Source: Candidatus Altimarinota bacterium (GTDB lineage: Bacteria > Patescibacteriota > Gracilibacteria > BD1-5 > UBA6164). Taken from it: a stretch of 64,000 nt of DNA. The notes beneath the pieces are model-generated. The model had not been told where the DNA came from. It did not search any database and saw only the letters and a list, made by a program, of their open reading frames with translations. Made by a program: the position numbers and the translations under genes. The stretch spans positions 28,440-92,439 of the forward strand of contig JALUWO010000057.1 in NCBI GenBank assembly GCA_027019405.1, in the 5' to 3' direction. Positions within the stretch are counted from its first letter, which is position 1. Each line of letters starts with the position of its first letter. This document shows positions 33,459-43,611 of this stretch, one piece after another.

Positions 33459-35657
33459 TTAATCAACATAAACTTCCCTTGGTTTACTTCAGTTACTAGG
33501 CCCTACAACCCCTAATTCTTCTAATATATCAAGAACTTTTGCTGCTCTAGCATATCAAAGTCATAACTTTCTTTGGACAAGAGATGTAGATCATTTTTTT
33601 GCCTGTTTTACAACTTCAATTGCTTTTTCAATTATTTCAGGGTCTTCATCTTGATCTCATTGATATCATTCCATAATACTTCATGCATTTTTTGAAACTC
33701 AATTTACAATAGTATCATCTTGCATATTTTTTAACATATCTGGATCTACTGTTAATTTAAGCTTATTTACAACAGCTTCTACTTCAGAAGTCTCAACTAA
33801 AACTCATTGTACCCTTTCAGGTTCTAAAGCTCAAGTAGGATAATAAAGCATATCTCATCTTCCAAGTAAATCCTCAGCTCATTTTTTTCATAATACTGTT
33901 TGACTATCTATTTGACTAGCAACAGTAAAAGCTATTCTACTTGGTATATTTGCCTTAATTAATCATGTAATTACATCTACAGAAGGTCTTTGAGTTGCAA
34001 CAATTAAATGCATTCAAACAGCTCTTGCCATTTGTGCAATTCTTGCAATTGAACTTTCAACTTCTTTTTTATTACCACTCATCATTAAATCAGCAAGTTC
34101 ATCAACTACAATAACTATATATGGTAATTTTTCTTCTTTTGAAACTTTTGCATTATATTCTGCTAGATTTCTAGCCTTTTTAGCTACTGCTAAGTCATAT
34201 CTTCTAAGCATTTCAGCAACACACCATTTTAATGAATTAAGTGCTTTATCTGGATTAGTTATAACAGGTGTTAAAAGATGTGGAATTCAATTATAAACTG
34301 AAAGTTCAACCCTTTTAGGATCAATCATTATAAATTTAAGTTCACTAGGTCAAAATTTATAAAGCATAGAAATTAAAAAACCATTCATTCAAACAGATTT
34401 ACCTGAACCAGTTTGTCATGCAATAAGTAAATGAGGCATTTTAGCTAAATCTCAAACCATTATATTTCAAGAAACATCTTTTCATAAAGCAAGAGGAATC
34501 TCTAATTTTTTTTGTTTAAAAACTCTAGAATCTATTACTTCTTTTAATCATACAGCTTGTCTATTATCATTTGGAACTTCAATACCAACTACTCATAATC
34601 ATGGAATAGGAGCTTGTATCCTTATATTTTTTGCATGTAAAGCAAGTGTTAAATCTTTTTTAAGATTTATAATCTTTTTTAATGCAACTCATGCTTTAGG
34701 TTTTAATCTATACTGAATAACAGTTGGTCAAACCTGAAAACCTTCCATTAAAACCTCAATTTTAAATTGTAACAATTTTTCTTGAATTTCTATTTCTTTT
34801 GTTCTTATTTCATTTTCATCAAAAACTATATCTCATCATCTATCATCTAATAAATTAATACTTGGTAATTCCCAATTATTAAATTTTTTATTTACTTTAA
34901 CATCTCAAGAAATACTATTTTCTGAAGTTTTTTCTTTTTTAAAAATTTTTGATAATCATGATTTTTTTTCTATTGGAATCTTTTTAGTTGCATTTTTTAA
35001 AGATAATTGTTTAGGTTGTTTTGCTTTTATCAAAGCTTCTTTTTCTTTTTTTAATTCTTCAAGCATTTTTTCTAATTTTTCCTTTTCTTTATCAACCTTT
35101 TTTACTTCAATATTTTTTGATGATTTTTTGGTATCATCTTTTTGTTGTACTTTTAAAGTATTTTTTAAATCTCCTATTTTAGGAGCAACAGAAGTTAATC
35201 ATTGTAAAAATTTTATAGGTGAAAAAGAAAACAATATAACTAAAGAAAAAATAAAAAGTAAAAATGAAGTAAAAAATACAGCCAAAGATCAAATTAAATT
35301 ATTTAAAACAGGATCTAAATTAAAAATAGCATTATAAGTAGGAGAAAAAAATCATATTATAGTAGTCAATGATACATAATAAAATAATAATCCTATAATT
35401 CTAAATAAATCAAAATCAACTTCTTTATCTTTAAATAAAATAAAACTAAATCAAATTGTAACAGGAGCAAATATCCATTTATAATATTGACCAAACAAAT
35501 CAAATAAAAAATTAAGATAATAAGAACCTATAAAAGACTTTGAATCCATAATCAAAGCCATAACTCAAAAAAATAATAAAAATGATGCATATATTCATTT
35601 TTTATAATTATAAGTAATATTATTTTTCTTTTTATTAGTTGTTTTTCTTCTTACCAC
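33459..35657 (-). CDS. ftsK: FtsK/SpoIIIE DNA translocase
   Basis: 732 residues. Four N-terminal membrane helices (residues about 20-150), a charged linker, then the RecA-like motor: P-loop [15 protein letters not shown] (about residue 420) with some glycines as TGA, Walker [14 protein letters not shown] and [21 protein letters not shown]. The gamma domain ([20 protein letters not shown] near the end) binds KOPS sites. Start is GTG at 35657 (GTG GTA AGA); an in-frame TAA lies only four codons upstream, so this is the furthest practical start. Coordinates chromosome segregation with division. Confidence 0.93.
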
Positions 35658-35720
35658 TTTTAATAATTAATTATTATTTATACTTTATACAATATAATTA
35701 ATATTTTATTTTTTTCAATA

Positions 35721-35747
35721 AAAAAAGACTTTAAAAAAGTCTTTTTT
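35721..35747 (-). terminator. Hairpin terminator
   Basis: AAAAAAGACTTTAAAAAAGTCTTTTTT, a 10-bp stem with a T tract, after the pilin-FGE gene and before ftsK. It overlaps the pilin-FGE stop codon. Confidence 0.8.
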
Positions 35748-37305
35748 ACCTAGCACATCTAAATCATACTAAATTATCTTTAAAAGCTACACCATCTGCA
35801 TTATCTTTTCATTTCATATTTATATTTAATGTGTATATTCAAACTGAATATCATTCTCAATAAGCTCATCATCTAACAAAAACATTATCTTGATTACCAT
35901 TAAAATCATATACTAATCATTCTCAATTAGATCAATCTTCTCAAATTAATGGTCAATATAAATGTCTTATAGAAGAATCTATATTCCGAAATTCTTCCCA
36001 AGTATTATTAGGTGAACTTCCATCAGACTTATAGAATTGAGTTCTTCAATTATTATATCAACTTCAAGATTTTGTATTTGCTTTATTTACATGTTCAGCA
36101 ACATTTCAAGCAAAATCCCATATAATCTCACCATTAAACAAATAATTTTTTCTTTTTTGAAAACATGTATTTACTCAATCTCAAGTTTTTGTAACTTTAT
36201 CATTAGGTCATGTATTATCACTACATCATCTAGACATAAAAGTATCAGTACTATTTCAATTATATAAAGTATCTCAATAAGTTCCATCTCAAAATCAACT
36301 TAATTTATTTTTCCAGTTATCTTTTTCAAATTCTATTTGTCTAGCTATAGTCATCCATTCATTATTTGTAATAAGATGATATCATTTTCATAATCTTCTA
36401 CAGGCATCTATTGCTTGTTTTTGGCTAATATTTGTTATAGGATAATCTACTCTTGATGCTATTCTTTTAGAATTATCATAATTATATGTATTATAATTAT
36501 TTGTATTATCTGGATTTCAAGGAGAATCTAATTGTGTATAAGTCATTTCATATTTTGCAACACAAAATCAAGCTTGGTTAAATTCTTTATCTCACCATAC
36601 TCAAATATATCAATTAGGACAATTTCTTGGAGGTCAATATTTTGAAATATTAGTTATTGTATATAATTTTCAAGCTAAAACAGATCAACTAAAGTTATAA
36701 ATTTTATCATTTGTTATATATGCTTTAAATAAAGTATTTTTATCAGCTCAAGACAAATCTACATATCAATTATTAATATAACTATTAACTTCCTGAACAG
36801 GTTTATTATTAATTGTAGTTAATATTCATATTTTACCTCAAGCAACATATGGATATCTATTACTATAATCTATATCTCAAGCATAAGTCTTATTTGAAAA
36901 ATTTGAAATTTTTAAACTATCTTCATTTTCATAAAATCACATTAATTCAAAAAATTTTCTATCTGAAGTTATATAATATGTAAAATACTTATTATCATCT
37001 GGATCTTTTCATTTTCATCAATAATGAATTTTCTCTAAAACATCTGGTCAGGCATATCATTGATATCAAATAACTTTTCATAAAGATTTTATTTCAACAA
37101 AATCAATAGGAGCAGGTAAAGACTTCTTTAACTTATATGATTTAAGTAAATCACTTATTTCATTTAATTTTGAATATCTAGCAGTATCTCTACTTCAAGA
37201 TATATAATCACTATATTTTATATATCATATTGCAGATAAAAAAATTAAAATTGTTAGTGCTACAATTAGTTCAACTAATGTAAAAGCCTTTTTAATATTT
37301 TTCAT
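35746..37305 (-). CDS. Prepilin-like protein with FGE-sulfatase (C-type lectin) domain
   Basis: 519 residues. The N-terminus is a type IV pilin/pseudopilin leader: KKAFTLVELIVALTIL, with Glu at position 5 after the expected cleavage site. After a pilin-like body of about 200 residues, residues about 300-519 show the formylglycine-generating-enzyme/C-type lectin pattern: AIDACRRLGKGYHLITNNEW (conserved RLPTEAEW region), IIWDFAGNVAEHV, and the ending NLVGFRCAR. This fold is used by phage and CPR receptor-binding proteins that are diversified by retroelements. The only CGG codon of the window (35986-35988) is in this region. It would be displayed on the cell surface or a pilus. Confidence 0.75.
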
Positions 37306-37398
37306 AAAAACTTTATTATTTATATATTTATATTATTATATATAATATATAAATAATACAAAAAAGTTTAATTGACATATATAAAAAATACATCAAAA

Positions 37399-37431
37399 AA
37401 AATAGATAAAATTTAAAATTTTATCTATTTT
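37399..37431 (-). terminator. Hairpin terminator
   Basis: AAAATAGATAAAATTT and its near-exact complement AAATTTTATCTATTTT, a 14-bp stem, after the 37461 gene and upstream of the pilin-FGE gene. Confidence 0.7.
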
Positions 37432-37460
37432 AATTATTTTAAATAAAAATTATTATAAAG

Positions 37461-37790
37461 TTAACTAGCTTTTTTTCAAGCTAAAGGAACAGTTTTTCAT
37501 TTATAAGAAATATTATTTACTTCTTGATATTTTTTAATATCAAGTTCTTTTAAAGTTTCAGATAAAGTCAAGTTACCTAATCTTGATTTATCAACTCATA
37601 ATAATTCTCATAAAACTAATGTTTTTTCTTCATTTTCTCAAAATTTATCTATAGGGACTGTATTTACTTTGCCAAGTATATCTGCTACATTATCTTGATA
37701 TATAGCTCTTGTAACTGCTATTGATAATTTTATTGTTTTATTCTCTGGAGCATTTGTTTGTAGCTCCATGTTTCTTTTTATTGTTTTCAT
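37461..37790 (-). CDS. Hypothetical protein, 109 aa
   Basis: Not recognised. Soluble, no signal peptide, with a strand-helix pattern (IKLSIAVTRAIYQDNVADIL) and a C-terminal KGKTVPLAGKKAS. It lies between two large surface-protein genes on the same strand. It uses GGC and GTC codons slightly more than its neighbours. Function unknown. Confidence 0.6.
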
Positions 37791-37824
37791 AATATCATAA
37801 TTATTAAATTAAAGTTTTTTATCT

Positions 37825-40227
37825 TAAAGTAAGAAAGTAATTTTTATTGTGATTATAAATTTCACTTAATACAAAAGTAGCTTCTCATCTATTTATATGT
37901 GACTCTGGTCTAAAATATTTAGCTCAATATTTATCTTTCCAAGTAACATTATTTCTAAAAATAAATCATACTTTTTTATTTAAATCAGCTGATATATCTC
38001 TAAAGTTTTTAGGAGTATATCATTTAAAATTATTAAAATTTAAATATTTATAAGTCAATTCTATAAAATCTTTTCTTGTAATTGGTTTATATTTAATTAA
38101 TCTTTCTTGTTTTAATTTTTCTAAATTAGAGTCAATTTTATTTATCATATCTAAATCAACACTATCATTCTTTAATTTAATCAAAGTATTTCTTATCCAT
38201 ACAATAGCATCTTGATTTGTTAAATCTCTATTTGCCATAAAATATCATTTCCTAACTCATGTTGCAATATTATCTTTTAACATTGCTATAACTGAATTAT
38301 GATAAACATAATTAGCTTTTATATCTTTTGGGTTAGTTACATAAATATTTTTAGTAGCTAATCATATATTTTTATAATTATTTAATAGTTGTATTTTAGG
38401 ATGACTTCATGTTACTTTATATTCAAATAAAACTAATCATCATACTGTTTTACTATAATCAAAACTTATAGATCTTTTAAAATCAGATTGTTTACAGTTA
38501 GATTTAAAAATTTTTCAAATATTATTAAATGATCATGATTTCAAACAAACTAATGCATCATCATTTCATTTTAATGTATAAGTTGAACTATATTTTACAT
38601 TTATCAAATATTTATTATTAGAATCTTTCATAACTGCAACTCATTTTTTTATATCTCAATATACAATTCTAGAACTTCACAAAATTCTTGCAGATTTTGG
38701 ATAAATTTTTTGTCATGATTTTAAAACTTTAATATTAAATGTTTTTAAAATCTTTTGTCATAATTTTACTTGTAATCTAGTATTTCATTGTTTAATTCAA
38801 GTAATTTGTACTTTTCTTTTTCAATCTGAAAAATTATACAATTTAGTTGGAAATACTTTTATATTTCAATTATTAACTGGAAAAGTAACATTTAATGGAG
38901 TATTTCATCTAAAATATCTATTATTTCTTTTTTCTTTTATCTCAATATTTAAAATTATATGTCATCAAATATTTACATTTCATCAATAATTTGATAAAGA
39001 TAAACCTATCTTATATTTTCTTAAAAAATCATCTAATTCTCTTTTTTCTATTTCAGCTCTAGTTAAAATATTTTTTCTTTCTATTTTTTGAGTAGTATTT
39101 GTATTATTAACAATTTTTTTACTAATACTGGTATTTACTAATCAAATTTTATTAATTATTTTTAAATAATCTTTTTTAGCTTGTGCTCTTGTTTTAGGAC
39201 CAAACCAACCAGCTCAATTTTCAGTTTTAGAATTTATTACTCATTTATCTAATTGATATTTTATAACATCATTTTCTATATGTGAATAATTTCAATCTAT
39301 AACTCATTTATAATATCAAATTCTTTTAAAAACTTCTTGAACCTTTTTTATATCATCTTTTGAATATCATACATACACAGTTCTATTAAATATATCCATA
39401 AAACTAGTTGCTTTTGGAGCTTTATAATTACTAGTAGTATTGAAATTTGATCTAGAAACCTTTACATTTGTATTTTTTATACTATCTAATATAGCACCTT
39501 TAGTTTCTAAAAATTTTAAAGGATCTAAAGTATGTGCAGCTAATTCATTAAAACATACTCATTTTTCTGTAATATCAGAATAACTATATGGGCAAGTTTT
39601 TCTACTATAATAAAATGGATGAAATAATGTATCTAAATCTATTTGAAAATGCAAGTGATTTCAAGTTGAATTTCATTCACTACCAACTTCTCATATTTTT
39701 GTTCAAGCATTTACTTTTTGTCATTTTTTTACTAAAATTTTAGACATATGAGCATAATTTGAAAAAACTTTTTTTCATCTAATAATATGCTCTATACTAA
39801 CAACACTTCCCCATCCTAATTCCCTTTTTGCAACCACTACAGTTCATTTTGCTATACTGTAAACTGGAGTTCATTTAGCTGTTGCTATATCTATTCATTC
39901 ATGTCATCAAAATCAAACATCCCATCAATATTTATAACTTGCACCCCAAAGAGTAGTATAAAATCTAGTATAATCATTATATCCTCAATTTAACTTTATA
40001 TATTTCTTTAAATCACTTGTATGCAAAATAGGTAATTTTTGCTTACAATTTGCTCATAATTCTTTAAAATTTTGAAATCTACAAGAAAGTTTTGATACTT
40101 CTTTTAAAGGATATATAATTTCATCACTTCAAGAAGCATAACTAAAATTTATATTTAAACTTGTAATAACAAAAGGTAATATAAGCAAAAAAGAAATCAC
40201 TCTGTTTATGTTTATATATTTTTTCAT
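37825..40227 (-). CDS. Secreted M23 peptidase with peptidoglycan-binding and SLH domains
   Basis: 800 residues. Signal peptide (MKKYININRVISFLLILPFV), then an M23 (LytM) domain, about residues 95-190: HEGIDIATAKGTPVYSIAKG (first zinc His and Asp) and GNHLHFQIDLD (catalytic and zinc His). A peptidoglycan-binding-1 repeat follows (about residues 285-345, KKVQEVFKRIGYYKG and GAGWFGPKTRAQAK). The middle is beta-rich. The C-terminus has three SLH repeats (NYVYHNSVIAMLKDNIATGV; PITRKDFIELTYKYLN; RPESHINRGEATFVLSE). It would be an envelope hydrolase or a structural S-layer protein anchored to the wall. Confidence 0.85.
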
Positions 40228-40596
40228 AATAACTTTATTTTTAAAATAATTTATTAATAAAAATGTCTTTATATAAATAATAATCAGTTATTTATATTTT
40301 ATTGACTTTTTATTAAAAGTATTTTTGATTTATCTTTCATACATATATTACACCATTATTTTAAAAGCTTGTCAAATAATAAAAATATGTTTTAATATAA
40401 AATTAAAGTTAAATAAAAAAATCCCTATTCTAAAAGGACTTTTTCAATAAATAAAAATTTACAAAATATAAATATAATGTATAATATATTTATACAATAA
40501 AATATAAAAAAGTAAAGTTTATATATTTTTTATATTGGAAATATTATATTTTAGTTATAAAATAATAATTAATTATAATTAAAATATAAAAAAATA
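40228..40596. other. Gene-free divergent intergenic region (369 bp)
   Basis: Between the divergent M23/SLH gene and the nucleotidyltransferase gene; promoters for both are expected here. It is extremely AT-rich. TTGACT at 40310-40316 and TTGTCA near 40370 may be -35 elements. A short block atccctattctaaaaggact (40419-40438) is the only GC-richer part. No ORF or confident RNA structure is seen. Confidence 0.4.
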
Positions 40597-41127
40597 ATGT
40601 TATCATTTAGTTATAAAAAACATAAATTATTTCAAAAATATTTTAAAATAAAGGAAAAGCCATGAAAATGGGACAATATATATATAAAAAAAACAAAAAA
40701 ATATATAAAATACATAAAATGGATTCCTTGAATAAAAATGATTTGAATATGAAATAGTATATCAATGAACTCCTGAACTAAAGAAAGTGATATAGATCTT
40801 TTAATAGTTACAGATAATAATAGACTCTGGATAGTAAGAATTCTCATAACTTTTATATTTCAATTACTATGAGTAAGAAAAACAGCAAAGAAACATGCTT
40901 GAAGATTTTGTTTATCTTTTTTTGCCACTATAGATTGATTAAATTTTAAATCTTGGAAAATAAAAGATGATATATATCTATATTTTTGGATTATTTATTT
41001 TAAACCAATTCTAGATTATGATGATACATATAAAAAATTCATAAAAATAAATCAAACATGGGCTGATTTTAGTAAATATAAAGAAATCATAAAAGAAAAC
41101 AAAAAATATATAACTTATAAAAATTAA
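40597..41127 (+). CDS. Small nucleotidyltransferase-fold protein
   Basis: 176 residues. Contains the minimal nucleotidyltransferase core: IGIGNSISMNSGTKESDIDL then LIVTD, i.e. G-x-G-S/N-S with two acidic residues in DxD spacing (SDIDLL), about residues 45-70. The second half has hydrophobic stretches (LIVTDNNRLWIVRILITFIF) and no obvious partner domain. Such small proteins can be toxins of the MNT/HEPN type, but no HEPN gene is adjacent. It starts at ATG 40597; several TGA glycines in this gene keep it hidden under the standard code. It leads a plus-strand run with lgt and a rhomboid protease. Confidence 0.7.
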
Positions 41128-41133
41128 TAGAAA

Positions 41134-41883
41134 ATGAAAATATTTGATATCACATTATTTTGAATACATATATCTCCTAGTTATTACTGACTTATGTATG
41201 CTCTAGGTTTTCTAGCTTGATATTATATAATAAAATATAGAAAAGTAATATCTGAAAATAAACTTGATGATTTATTATTATATATAGTTAGTTGAGTTAT
41301 ATTATGATGAAGAATTTGATATATAATTTTTTATGATTTTTGATATTATCTAAATAATCCTTTAGATATATTTAAAGTATGGCAATGATGAATGAGTTTT
41401 CATTGATGAGTAATATGAGTTATTATTTCAATGTTATTATTTTCAAAAAAATATAAAATAAACTTTTATAAACTAGCAGATCAAATAACTCTTGTATTAC
41501 CTATTTGATTAGGTTTATGAAGAATATGAAATTATTTAAATAAAGAATTGCTTGGTTTCTCAAATTATTATTGACCATTAAATATAAATTGAAGATTTCC
41601 ATCTCCTTTACTAGAAATGTTTTTAGAATGAATAGTATTATTTATTATTTTAAATTATATATACATAAAAAAATGAAAAAATCTAAAATCATGACAAATT
41701 GCTAGTTTATTTTTAATATTTTATGGTATTTTTAGAATATTTGTAGAAGCCTTTTTTAGAAAGCCAGATAGTTTTATTGGTTATATTTGGTGATATTTTA
41801 CTCTTTGAGAAATATATTCTCTCCCTATGATTATAATATGAATTTATTTTTACATAAAACTTAAAAATGAAAAAATATCTTAG
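41134..41883 (+). CDS. lgt: Prolipoprotein diacylglyceryl transferase
   Basis: 249 residues, seven membrane helices. Adds diacylglycerol to lipobox cysteines. Conserved segments: YGLMYALGFLAGYYII, WQGGMSFHGGVIGV (catalytic-region His) and LVLPIGLGLGRIGNYLN with the invariant Arg and Asn and E-LL-GF. Many glycines are TGA. The gene starts 6 bases after the nucleotidyltransferase stop and overlaps the rhomboid gene by 17 bases, so they form one operon. Confidence 0.92.
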
Positions 41884-42409
41884 CATTTCAAATACATTGA
41901 TTTTAATATCATTAATTTTTACAATATTAAAATATATATTTCCATGAATAATTATTTTTGGAATAAATAATTATTTTTACAATAAGTGAGATTATTTAAT
42001 TTATTTTATACAATTTTTTACATGAACTTTTCTTCATGAATGAGTATTACATTTTTTTATGAATAGTTTCTTTGTTTGGTTTTTTGGTAATCAGCTTGAA
42101 ACTTATATCTGAAGAAAAAAATACTTAATATTTTTTATAACTACAACTATCTTTTTATGATTACTTATAACTAACTTAACTAATTGAAATACTATATGAA
42201 TTAGCTGATTTGCTATGGCATTATTAACTTACTATACATTAATATTATATAAAATATGAAATCCAGAATATAAATGAGGTATTACAGCAATTATTTTAAA
42301 TATATGAATTTGAATAGTTCCTTGAATTAGTTTAACATGACACTTATGGTGAAGTATTTATTGAATTATATTTTACTTAATTACAAAAAATAATAAAAAA
42401 TACTTGTAA
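41867..42409 (+). CDS. Rhomboid family intramembrane serine protease
   Basis: 180 residues, five or six membrane helices. FLHEGVLHFFMNSFFVWFFG (helix 2 with His and Asn), the catalytic serine in GISGFAMALL (G-x-S-G) and the second His in SLTGHLWGSIY form the rhomboid active site. Short form without N-terminal domain. It starts 17 bases inside the end of lgt (ATG AAA AAA TAT). It may process membrane lipoproteins or quality-control substrates, but its target is unknown. Confidence 0.87.
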
Positions 42410-42430
42410 GAAAATTTACAAGTATTTTTT
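42395..42430. terminator. Bidirectional hairpin terminator
   Basis: AAAAAATACTTGTAA, a loop of 6, TTACAAGTATTTTTT, between the convergent rhomboid and cyclase genes; it contains the rhomboid stop. Confidence 0.8.
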
Positions 42431-42431
42431 A

Positions 42432-43550
42432 TTATTTTTTAAATTTTAAAAAATCTTTTATATCATCATATAAATCCTTTAAACTGATAACTTCTTTTAC
42501 AATAGTATCTTTATATTTTTTTCATGTATTAATTATTTCTTTTTTATTCCTTTTTGCTATTTTTAATCATACATCTTTAGTTCATAAAAAAATATCTTTT
42601 ATATCCTGATTTGTTAAAATATTATTTTGAGTTTTATAATAAAAATAATTTGAAAATACTTTTCATAATCAATAGGTTAAAGCAAAATTAGTTGGAGCTA
42701 ATAAATATCATCATAATACAGGTAATCATATTTTTCAAATAGTTGTTATTACTTGGTTTGTAGAATAAATTCATCATAAACTAATTGAAATAGCTCAAAT
42801 AATTTCTTTTATCTTTTTTGTATCAATTTTATAATTGTATAAAATTGCAATCTCTCTTAAAAGATATAAATGTAATAAAACCATTAAATAGATATCTGTA
42901 AAAGGAATAGGTTGTATTGTTAATAAAAAAGATACTGAAGCTAATTTAAATATTAATAAATCAACTTTTTTAGATATATTATTATAACTTAAATCAATTA
43001 TTTTAGATAGTTGTTTTTTATCAAAATATACTTCATATAATTTTATTTTATATAATATTCATTTAAATTCATATAATCAAATATAACTAATATTTATACT
43101 TTTTAATTTTATATTTTTTTTAACTATATCAGTTATAAAAATTGAATTATCAGGAGTATTATCTATTATTCTTGATGCAAGATTTATAGAATCTCAAAAA
43201 TAATCATATCAAATTTTTGTTTTTTTTCTTAAAACTTTTCAATAATTTATTGAAATTTTTAATTCAATCTTTTTAAGATTAATATTTACAGTTTTATTAT
43301 ATTTTGTTAATTCTTTTTGTAACTTAATTGCAAATCTTATAGAATTATGAGCTTTTTCAAAAAATATAAGATATGAGTCTCATATATATTTAATTAATTC
43401 ACCATCAAATTCCTTGATTAAAGGTAAAATTATTTCATCTTGTTTATCAATAATAAACTCTTTTAACTGCTTAGGTGTCAAAAGAGAAGATTTTAAAGTA
43501 TAATCAGAAAGATCAGTAAATAATATATATTTTTCTAAAGTATTTTGCAT
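42432..43550 (-). CDS. Class III nucleotide cyclase fused to a DUF697-like membrane domain
   Basis: 372 residues. Residues 1-180 form a class III adenylate/guanylate cyclase: metal Asp in LFTDLSDYT (about residue 12) and the second metal Asp with a preceding Lys in IKYIGDSYLIFF (about residue 58); transition-state Asn and Arg in YFGDSINLASRIID. The Lys just before the second metal Asp suggests ATP as substrate. Residues about 215-330 resemble DUF697 (YcjF family): TIQPIPFTDIYLMVLL and GYLLAPTNFALTYGLG with two membrane segments. The fusion is unusual; a membrane-attached cAMP source is inferred. A PDE-like gene is at 50849-51592. Confidence 0.75.
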
Positions 43551-43553
43551 AAA

Positions 43554-43595
43554 AAAAATATGATAAATAATTATTTATATTTTATCATATTTTTT
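43554..43595 (-). terminator. Hairpin terminator after topA
   Basis: Arms AAAAATATGATAAA and TTTATCATATTTTT with an AT loop, downstream of the topA stop and upstream of the cyclase start. Confidence 0.7.
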
Positions 43596-43611
43596 ATTTT
43601 AAAACAAATTA

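Noticed and set aside
35746..37305. Confirmed diversity-generating retroelement target
   Set aside because: No reverse transcriptase, template repeat or IMH can be recognised in this window.
40228..40596. Small RNA gene in the divergent intergenic region
   Set aside because: No stable hairpin or terminator could be seen; the AT-rich repeats are explained by base composition.
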